From Eubacteriales bacterium (GTDB lineage: Bacteria > Bacillota > Clostridia > Oscillospirales > CAG-272): DNA of 6,666 nucleotides. The stretch lies in assembly GCA_028709565.1 (NCBI GenBank), contig JAQVWU010000168.1, positions 1 to 6,666 of the forward strand, given 5' to 3'. Numbering within the stretch: the first letter of the stretch is position 1; every line of letters starts with the position of its first letter. The position numbers and the translations under genes are program-made. Below the pieces are notes generated by a model. It was not told where the DNA came from. It searched no databases and worked only from the letters and a program-made list of their open reading frames with translations. Positions 1 through 4,060 of the stretch are shown here, in pieces.

Positions 1-52
1 TTGATAGCTTTGCAAGTTGTGTTTCCGTTCCATTTAAGTGTATTTGTTTCAT
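1..52 (-). CDS. 5' end of an unidentified gene, cut by the window edge
   Basis: Seventeen codons are visible, reading MKQIHLNGTETQLAKLS, before the gene leaves the window. The start is supported by a purine-rich ribosome binding site (GAGAGG, within 61-70) about eight bases before the ATG and by a good promoter just upstream (80-108). I do not recognise the family from this short stretch. The gene lies head to tail after the shortened phosphatidyltransferase gene but seems to have its own promoter, so it is probably not just a downstream operon member. The call as a real gene rests on promoter, ribosome binding site and open frame together; function is unknown. Confidence 0.55.
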   Translation of the reverse strand, partial: MKQIHLNGTETQLAKLS

Positions 53-79
53 TTTGGTAGCCTCTCTTTCTTTGATTAT

Positions 80-108
80 ATTATATCATTTTTTGTCATA
101 ATTCGCAA
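80..108 (-). promoter_or_regulatory. Probable sigma-A promoter for the partial gene at 1-52
   Basis: On the minus strand, TTGCGA (108-103) and TATAAT (85-80) are separated by exactly 17 bases. The -10 box matches consensus fully and the -35 box matches four of six positions. Transcription would start near 73, giving a leader of about 20 bases that carries the ribosome binding site of the next gene. The -10 box directly abuts the stop codon of the truncated phosphatidyltransferase frame (86-88), so this promoter lies inside the divergent tail of that frame. Confidence 0.6.
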
Positions 109-364
109 GAGGTTTTCGGAGGCTGCCATCAGCAATCGGGTCAAGCACTTTTCCAAGATTGCTGATCATGTGGAAATTCCGGGCAATAAACCCATCTATA
201 ATATCCGTTACCCCGGAGAGGATCAGTAGATAGCCTGCCCAAATTGAGTTTTCTTTCACAATGTAAAGCCACACGATAACCGGGATCAAGCATATACGAA
301 AGAAAGATAAGATATTGGGTATTGTAATTACTCTTGATTCCGGGTTTTTACATATAAGGTTCAT
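86..364 (-). pseudogene. Truncated CDP-alcohol phosphatidyltransferase (PgsA-like)
   Basis: The 92-residue product matches the N-terminal half of the CDP-alcohol phosphatidyltransferase family, integral membrane enzymes that join a CDP-linked lipid or alcohol to an acceptor in phospholipid synthesis. The complete catalytic signature D-x2-D-G-x2-A-R-x8-G-x3-D-x3-D is present (D54, D57, G58, A61, R62, G71, D75, D79), with hydrophobic segments near residues 19-36 and 41-54. Family members are usually about 180-200 residues; here the resemblance ends right after D79 and a hydrophilic tail of 13 residues leads to a stop, so the later membrane helices are missing. The ATG at 364 has a good GGAAG site six bases upstream and overlaps the end of the MarR gene by 17 bases, which implies translational coupling. 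I infer a truncated, probably inactive gene; the exact substrate class (PgsA-like or another) cannot be settled from this half. Confidence 0.75.
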
Positions 365-797
365 CAAGTTCTTCCTTTAAGATGCCGATAAATTTACTGA
401 TTGTTTTTGTGCATGCGACAAGCTCCTCCGGATTCAAACGGTTCAATGCTCTTTCTTCCGCACTATAGACAGGTGTGACAAGGCTTGTACCGTATAGCCT
501 GCCCGTTTCGGTCAGACGAATAATTTTACGATTTCGGGTATCCGGCACAACTTCGAGAAAAGCATAACCCTTTTGTACCATATGGGTAATAATGTTGTTG
601 ACCGTTTGCTTCGCCAGGGACCACATATTACAAATATCCTGTTGGGAATATTCATCATCGGAAACCGTTAATGTATACCAGATCCAAAATTCGTTCTGGG
701 AAACGCCGGTATGGCTTACTGCACCACGGCAAACCCCGGTCAATTCCTTAAACTGTCGAATAAGCATTTCAAGTTGTTCCTTTACCATTTGATTCAT
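348..797 (-). CDS. MarR-family transcriptional regulator
   Basis: This 149-residue protein has the size and layout of MarR-type winged-helix repressors, which bind palindromic DNA as dimers. The helix-turn-helix spans about residues 51-81 (SQQDICNMW through LAKQTVNNI to the Lys-Gly turn). The wing follows at 83-99 with the family hallmark D-x-R-N-R-K-I-I-R-L-T-E-T-G. N- and C-terminal helices (1-25, 115-145) would form the dimer interface. The ATG at 797 is chosen because a strong GGAGGA site lies five bases upstream; a longer reading from 854 lacks this support. It is the first gene of a minus-strand unit whose next gene, a phosphatidyltransferase fragment, overlaps its end. A consensus promoter combined with a perfect inverted repeat upstream (933-985) strongly suggests self-repression. 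The ligand or stress sensed is unknown. Confidence 0.92.
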   Translation of the reverse strand: MNQMVKEQLEMLIRQFKELTGVCRGAVSHTGVSQNEFWIWYTLTVSDDEYSQQDICNMWSLAKQTVNNIITHMVQKGYAFLEVVPDTRNRKIIRLTETGRLYGTSLVTPVYSAEERALNRLNPEELVACTKTISKFIGILKEELDEPYM

Positions 798-932
798 AAT
801 TATCCTCCGCTTCTGTCCCTGCGTAATTGAAACTCCGATTTTCATTCGCATCAACTTAACAGATATACCATCATTATTGGCGGAACGACTGCAACGGTAA
901 AATTCTCTTATCCGCTAAAACACGTACAGAAT

Positions 933-980
933 AAGAGTCCATTTTGGGATACTTAAATTATAGTCCCAAAATGGACTCTT
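933..980. promoter_or_regulatory. Perfect 17-bp inverted repeat, probable MarR operator
   Basis: The arms at 933-949 and 964-980 are exact reverse complements over 17 bases, separated by a 14-base AT-rich centre containing the -10 box. One arm fills the -35/-10 spacer and the other lies at and just after the expected transcription start. The 964-980 arm, with its neighbouring bases, also contains a smaller partial palindrome (AGTCC, six bases, GGACT), the size of a MarR dimer site. I infer two repressor dimers flanking the -10 box. Assignment to the adjacent MarR protein rests on position and symmetry only. Confidence 0.75.
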
Positions 981-985
981 GTCAA
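957..985 (-). promoter_or_regulatory. Consensus sigma-A promoter of the marR operon
   Basis: Reading the minus strand, TTGACA (985-980) and TATAAT (962-957) match consensus at all twelve positions with an optimal 17-base spacer. Transcription would start near 950 and give a leader of about 150 bases before the MarR start codon. The 17-base spacer between the boxes is exactly one arm of the inverted repeat at 933-980, so a bound repressor would occlude RNA polymerase. The leader also holds a small CTCTTAT/ATAAGAG inverted repeat (905-911 and 931-937). Confidence 0.85.
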
Positions 986-1212
986 TAGATTTTATGAAAA
1001 TAAAGCCGCAAACATTATAATACCATGTCTTCCTATAGATTCTAAATCCGGCATGGTCCGGTCTTTTTGTGTTTTATATTATGAAATATTGATCTGCGGC
1101 TCATATTAAAACCAAAAACTCATCCCCCGCCGCCGCCTTTTACCTGTATCTTCACCGAATTTGCCGATTATCAGGTATCTCGGAAAAATATTTTCGTAAT
1201 TGCTAAAATTAC
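986..1212. other. Intergenic region without a recognised gene
   Basis: This stretch separates the divergent marR and Com-like promoters. I see no convincing reading frame with a ribosome binding site on either strand. A short CCGG-CATGGT-CCGG hairpin followed by TCTTTTTG lies near 1051-1073 and could be a weak terminator or leftover, but its stem is only four base pairs. Nothing else can be supported. Confidence 0.5.
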
Positions 1213-1241
1213 TTGACAAAGGCATTTTATAGGAGTATAAT
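1213..1241 (+). promoter_or_regulatory. Consensus sigma-A promoter upstream of the Com-like gene
   Basis: TTGACA (1213-1218) and TATAAT (1236-1241) match consensus fully with a 17-base spacer. Transcription should start near 1248. The leader of about 107 bases holds a possible 19-codon reading frame starting with GTG (1284-1343), just after a GGGCGGG purine run and ending twelve bases before the Com-like ATG. It may be a leader peptide or chance. The promoter reads into the small zinc-ribbon gene at 1355. Confidence 0.8.
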
Positions 1242-1354
1242 GGTTTTATAGAAATTAGGAAGATAAAGTACATAAAAGGGCGGGTGAGTGCAAAGAAACG
1301 TCAGACCGGTTATTTTGTTTATCGGCGGATCATCAATAAATAGGGAGGGTATGT

Positions 1355-1495
1355 ATGATAAAAGATCCGGGAACAAAAAACTGCGGGTGCTGCGGGCAGC
1401 GGTTGTTTGATGTTTTGCCGGATATACGGATCGGTTTTTTTTCAATCGAAATCAAGTGTTGGCACTGCGGCAGGAGCATGCAGAATATTTTATAG
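1355..1495 (+). CDS. Com-like small zinc-ribbon protein (46 aa)
   Basis: This small frame encodes 46 residues with two paired cysteine knuckles: C10-G-C-C13 followed by G-Q-R-L-F, and I-E-I-K-C35-W-H-C38-G. The C-x2-C plus I-E-I-K-C-x2-C pattern is typical of the Com family, first known as the zinc-binding translational activator of phage Mu mom and common as small genes in Firmicute prophages. A strong GGGAGGG site sits six bases before the ATG and a consensus promoter lies about 140 bases upstream. The sequence stops soon after the second knuckle, shorter than most relatives (about 55-65 residues as I recall), so it may be trimmed at its C-terminus. No mom-like or methylase gene follows. 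Whether it acts on RNA or DNA here is unknown; the family assignment rests on the cysteine pattern and the IEIKC motif. Confidence 0.75.
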   Translation: MIKDPGTKNCGCCGQRLFDVLPDIRIGFFSIEIKCWHCGRSMQNIL

Positions 1496-1617
1496 CGGCT
1501 AACCTGCAAAAGTGGATAGGATCTGAGAACCGCCGTGTCTGGACACTCAATTATAAGATGCTAAAAGAACGCTGCGATGTATCCGGGTTCGAAATTTCCG
1601 ACTCTGAACCGCTTTAA
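1411..1617 (+). pseudogene. Possible 3' remnant of an unidentified gene, overlapping the Com-like gene
   Basis: A frame without an ATG near its beginning stays open for 68 codons and ends at TAA (1615-1617). Its last 40 or so residues, including QKWIGSENRRVWTLNYKM and ending in EISDSEPL, have a composition typical of real protein rather than of chance translation. The only nearby canonical alternative start, GTG at 1456, lacks a ribosome binding site. It overlaps the end of the Com-like gene in another frame. I read it as the surviving C-terminal end of a gene, perhaps from the same mobile element, whose upstream part is gone. I do not recognise the family; chance coding remains possible. Confidence 0.3.
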
Positions 1618-1626
1618 GAGCGAAAT

Positions 1627-1878
1627 ACACAACTTTTCTACCCCAAATACAACTTATATAAAGACAAAAGTTGCATAAAAAGTTGTGTTAGAAAAGCAGC
1701 GATATTAAATACAATTCGAAGCACTTTACACTCCATGCAACTTATACAACTTAATATTTATATAATCTATATACAGGGATAATTTTAAATTATATAAAAA
1801 ATATTTTTTTAGAAATATAAAAAATACGTGTTTTACCCCCGCTGTATACTTTTTGAAGTTGTGAAGTTGTAAAGTTGT
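1627..1878. repeat. Iteron-like AAGTTGT/ACAACTT heptamer array in AT-rich DNA
   Basis: Nine copies of one heptamer (two with a G/C change at the end) occur in both orientations: ACAACTT-type at 1629, 1649, 1737 and 1746; AAGTTGT-type at 1668, 1680, 1856, 1864 and 1872. The last three form tandem octamers (1855-1878). The first four form nested inverted repeats: an 11-bp perfect pair at 1627-1637 and 1678-1688 encloses a 6-bp pair at 1650-1655 and 1668-1673. A further 9-bp pair links 1668-1676 and 1735-1743. Between the two clusters, 1750-1830 is almost pure A/T. Clustered heptamers beside an easily melted tract resemble a replication origin or a multi-site operator of a phage or plasmid. No recognisable replication gene is visible next to it, so the function is inferred. 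The array fills most of the gap between 1618 and 1942. Confidence 0.6.
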
Positions 1879-1942
1879 ATAAACCAGGCAAGAGTCTTAT
1901 CCGTAACCAAACCTGAACGAAAAAGCCGGGAGGAGAAACCAT

Positions 1943-2173
1943 ATGTCAAACCCATACAGGGCGCTGGCTGCCGCCGTGATCCTGCAGGCGGTTGCCGATT
2001 ACCGGGAGCTGCGTACATTCCTGAAAACCCATAAACCGGACGAATCCCCTGTATGGCTGGCATGGCGAATCCGGTCCGCCGTGCGCGAACTGCGGGAGAT
2101 CGAAGCATTCTTTCTCAGCGAATGGTACCGGACAGGCCCAGGGAGGAAGAAAAAAGGCAGGTATTGTGAATAG
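1943..2173 (+). CDS. Small phage-like protein of unknown function (76 aa)
   Basis: The start is well supported: GGGAGGAG at 1928-1935 precedes the ATG by seven bases. The product has an alanine- and leucine-rich first helix (about 5-27, with YRALAAAVILQAVADYRELR), a proline break near 33-38, a second helix (about 39-53), and a last segment with the pattern EIEAFFLSEWYR at 53-64. This layout resembles short helical proteins often seen in Firmicute prophages and integrative elements, with an N-terminal L-A-x-A-I-x-L-Q-A-x-x-D-Y-R segment and a C-terminal F-F-x-S-E-W motif. I cannot name a characterised family. The last 12 residues are basic and glycine-rich and may be a replaced or frameshifted tail. 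Placed between the heptamer array and the repeat cluster, it fits a mobile-element remnant that kept an intact reading frame. Confidence 0.72.
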   Translation: MSNPYRALAAAVILQAVADYRELRTFLKTHKPDESPVWLAWRIRSAVRELREIEAFFLSEWYRTGPGRKKKGRYCE

Positions 2174-2251
2174 TGGAATAGGTTGGGGTGCAGAGAGGGG
2201 TCACTTTCGGCCGGTTTTAGCATTTGAATGTGCAATGGAGATGCTTCAACC

Positions 2252-2308
2252 ACGGATCCGAAAGAGACGGACGGATCTGCAAGAGACGGTCGAATCTGCA
2301 AGAGACGG
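2252..2308 (+). repeat. Three tandem 19-bp repeats
   Basis: Units at 2252-2270, 2271-2289 and 2290-2308 share the pattern (A/T)CGRATCYGMAAGAGACGG and differ at one to four positions. There are no spacers, so this is not a CRISPR array. A related unit in inverted orientation occurs inside the second MITE-like copy (about 2641-2670), and a degenerate one lies just before that copy (about 2599-2616). This links the short repeat with the larger element. The stretch 2174-2251 before it holds nothing I can identify. Confidence 0.8.
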
Positions 2309-2341
2309 GCGTTCGCAATACGCAAAACCAGCACTAACCTT

Positions 2342-2520
2342 GTAGGGCTGCGGAGCTTGCTCCGCCCGCCGGGTGTGCTGTTCGTAAAATCAAAGAACCC
2401 GTATACGGGTGCATCTATGGTACAAAAATACGTCTGATAATCCCATTTTTATTTCTGACTAAATCTACACCCGAATCCATGGTGATATGTTCACGGGCGG
2501 AGCAAGCTCCGCAGCCCTAC
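2342..2520. mobile_element. MITE-like element, copy A, with 27-bp terminal inverted repeats
   Basis: The 179-bp unit begins with GTAGGGCTGCGGAGC and ends with its reverse complement; the terminal inverted repeats (2342-2368 and 2494-2520) are identical over 27 bases. Each terminal repeat also contains a near-palindrome, GCGGAGC-TT-GCTCCGC, so each end can fold by itself. Inside lie a perfect 14-bp palindrome (ACCCGTATACGGGT, 2397-2410) and a CGGGTGT/ACACCCG pair (2369-2375 and 2467-2473). No transposase is encoded and no clear target-site duplication is seen. Short non-coding units with GTAGGG...CCCTAC ends resemble interspersed elements common in Clostridia genomes; mobility by a transposase acting from elsewhere is inferred. 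Confidence 0.75.
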
Positions 2521-2622
2521 GGACTCTGTGCGAATTTATGCTAAACCTGCCGAATATACACGGTGTTAAAATATCCTATGACTGTACATCGTATAACATC
2601 TGTATGAAAGAGACGATACCCT

Positions 2623-2820
2623 GTAGGGCTGCGGAGCTTGCACCGTCCGCCTCTTTCAGATTCGACCGCCGGGTGTGCTGTTCGCGAAACCAAGGAATAT
2701 GTATACGGGTGTATATACGGTACAAAAATATGTCTGCTAATCCCATTTTTATTTCTGACTAAATCTACACCCGAATCCATGGTGATATGTTCACGGGCGG
2801 AGCAAGCTCCGCAGCCCTAC
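2623..2820. mobile_element. MITE-like element, copy B, with a 19-bp insertion near its left end
   Basis: Copy B is a diverged version of the unit at 2342-2520, offset by exactly 300 bases over most of its length; 2461-2520 and 2761-2820 are identical over 60 bases. The right terminal repeat is intact. The left one is broken after 20 bases, where about 19 extra bases carry an inverted copy of the 19-bp repeat found at 2252-2308. The internal 14-bp palindrome of copy A is damaged here. Because its ends no longer match fully, copy B is probably no longer mobile. It ends about 125 bases before the GTG of the sialidase-like gene. Confidence 0.75.
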
Positions 2821-2903
2821 GGACTCGGTGCGAATTTATGCTAAACCTGCCGAAATATACATGGTGTTAAAATATCCTATGACTGTAACATCGTCTAACA
2901 TCA

Positions 2904-2963
2904 TCCGTGATATTACTTTACAGTATAAAACAGGAAGGAATATAGTGAAAGTAATATCACGGA
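2904..2963. repeat. 16-bp perfect inverted repeat flanking the RBS and GTG of the sialidase-like gene
   Basis: TCCGTGATATTACTTT at 2904-2919 is the exact reverse complement of 2948-2963. The 28-base loop holds a GGAAGG ribosome binding site (2933-2938) and, six bases later, a GTG codon (2945-2947), so a transcript would present the start site in the loop of a strong hairpin. The right arm overlaps codons 2-7 of the GTG frame, the place where the sialidase reading frame is broken. It begins where the duplicated repeat DNA ends. It could be a translational control hairpin, an operator, or a scar of template-switch duplication. Confidence 0.75.
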
Positions 2964-3039
2964 CAAGATAATAGTCCACAGGGACACGCTGAGCTGCGAG
3001 CCGATATTACGCCGTGTTAAAAACGGGGAGCTTCTCTGT

Positions 3040-3957
3040 GTGAGTCAGTGCGGTGATGTCACCGGGCCGGCGCCCGGCAACCGCGTCTTCTTCTTCCACA
3101 GCGCCGACAACGGCGACACCTGGACCAAACCGCGGAGTATATATCCCGAAGACGGCAATGCGGTCTACATAACCGAGGTCAGTGAATACAAAGGCGTTAT
3201 CCGCGCCTTTCTCACCGTTCACAGCGGGAAATTCCTGGACATGAAATGCGTAGTGATGGAGAGCCGCGACAGCGGTTATACCTGGGAAAACATCGGCTCG
3301 CCTCCGTTCTTTGACACCTTTACATATATGCGCGGGCTTATTGTGCTCAGAGACGGCACGCTGCTGCAGACATACCAGCACTACCCGATAAGCGGGGAGG
3401 AGAACGCGAGGCTTAAATCCATGCCCGGTATAAAAGGGGTATGGGACAGCGATATAAAATATGTTGAGAGCGGTGTGCTGCTGAGCGCTGATGAGGGTAA
3501 GAACCGGACAAAAGGCGGACATGTACGCACCCCCTTAAAACAACAGGGCGCTCCGAACTGGGCCTGGGACCGAGCCGAGGGCAGGCTGATGATGCTGCTG
3601 CGCATCTGCGGTTCGGGCAAGCTTTGGCGTACCGAATCGGCCGACGGCGGCAGGACCTGGAGCGGGGACATACCCAACCCGTCCAACAAACCCAAGCTTA
3701 TCAGGCTGGATGAGCGGTGTGTGGCGCTGATACATACACCCAATCCGAATACAGGCTCCCGGAACCGCTTTCCCCTGGAAATATGGATATCGGACGACCG
3801 GCTAAAAACATGGGGTTATAAGCATACCGTATCGAACTTCCCGGGCAGCTACGATTATCCCGACGGCATTGCGGAAAAAGACGGCAAGGTCATGCGCTTC
3901 ACAATCGAATTCAATCGCAAGGAGATCCTTTTCGTGGAACATATAATAAACGATTAA
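3040..3957 (+). CDS. Sialidase-like Asp-box (BNR) protein, 5' end probably frameshifted
   Basis: The 305-residue product is a six-bladed beta-propeller of the sialidase superfamily. Three canonical Asp boxes (S-x-D-x-G-x-T-W) lie at residues 21-28, 75-82 and 200-207; degenerate ones are at 149-156 (SADEGKNR) and 251-258 (SDDRLKTW). Relatives act on sugars, often as exo-sialidases, but I do not see a clear F/Y-R-I-P motif, so sialic acid specificity is not shown. GTG at 3040 lacks a ribosome binding site, and family-like sequence (SCEPILRRVKNGELLCVSQCG) continues upstream in the same frame, which is open from 2929. A GTG with a good GGAAGG site at 2945 reads MKVIS and then stops; one missing base near 2960 would join it to this frame. 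The gene is therefore probably a pseudogene or translated from a non-standard start. No signal peptide is seen. A hairpin terminator follows at 4015. Confidence 0.85.
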   Translation: MSQCGDVTGPAPGNRVFFFHSADNGDTWTKPRSIYPEDGNAVYITEVSEYKGVIRAFLTVHSGKFLDMKCVVMESRDSGYTWENIGSPPFFDTFTYMRGLIVLRDGTLLQTYQHYPISGEENARLKSMPGIKGVWDSDIKYVESGVLLSADEGKNRTKGGHVRTPLKQQGAPNWAWDRAEGRLMMLLRICGSGKLWRTESADGGRTWSGDIPNPSNKPKLIRLDERCVALIHTPNPNTGSRNRFPLEIWISDDRLKTWGYKHTVSNFPGSYDYPDGIAEKDGKVMRFTIEFNRKEILFVEHIIND

Positions 3958-4014
3958 ATTTACCGTACCGGCATTGTCATCGAGGCCCCGGACGAATATA
4001 ATAACCGAGAATAA

Positions 4015-4049
4015 AAAAACAGCCGCAATGCCGATCCGCGGCTGTTTTT
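4015..4049. terminator. Bidirectional rho-independent terminator
   Basis: Arms AAAAACAGCCGC (4015-4026) and its exact complement (4038-4049) form a 12-bp stem with an 11-base loop. The GC core is followed by a T run on the plus strand and preceded by an A run, so it works in both directions. It lies between the convergent sialidase-like gene and the solute-binding protein gene, 11 bases from the stop codon of the latter. Confidence 0.92.
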
Positions 4050-4060
4050 ATTTGACGATA

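Larger units (their letters stand above)
2341..2902 (+). repeat. Tandem duplication of about 280-300 bp containing both MITE-like copies
   Basis: The direct repeat extends past the inverted repeats into about 80 bases of right-hand flank: 2521-2600 matches 2821-2902 with a few substitutions and single-base insertions. Shared flanking DNA means the two element copies arose by segmental duplication, not by two separate insertions. Divergence is concentrated at the left end of the unit while the right half is nearly identical. No credible gene lies in this region; open frames seen here are translations of repeat DNA. Confidence 0.8.

Noticed and set aside
38..229. Plus-strand open frame of 63 codons
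   Set aside because: It is antisense to the phosphatidyltransferase motif region and to the promoter at 80-108, with no ribosome binding site.
798..854. N-terminal extension of the MarR protein to a start at 854
   Set aside because: The ATG at 797 has a strong GGAGGA site at the right distance and gives the normal family length; the extension has no comparable signal.
798..950. Riboswitch in the long marR leader
   Set aside because: Only a short 7-bp inverted repeat is seen; no known riboswitch core motif can be recognised by eye, and repressor control explains the promoter layout.
1227..1445. Minus-strand open frame of 72 codons
   Set aside because: It runs antisense to the consensus promoter and the Com-like gene and lacks a start site.
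2252..2308. Possible CRISPR array
   Set aside because: The three 19-bp units are directly adjacent with no spacers, and no cas genes are visible.
2228..2844. Several open frames of 66-91 codons across the repeat cluster
   Set aside because: They are translations of the MITE-like copies and 19-bp repeats; none has a ribosome binding site and the same frames are not kept between the two copies.
3007..3522. A 171-codon minus-strand open frame
   Set aside because: It is antisense to the sialidase-like gene with its Asp boxes and has no start signals.
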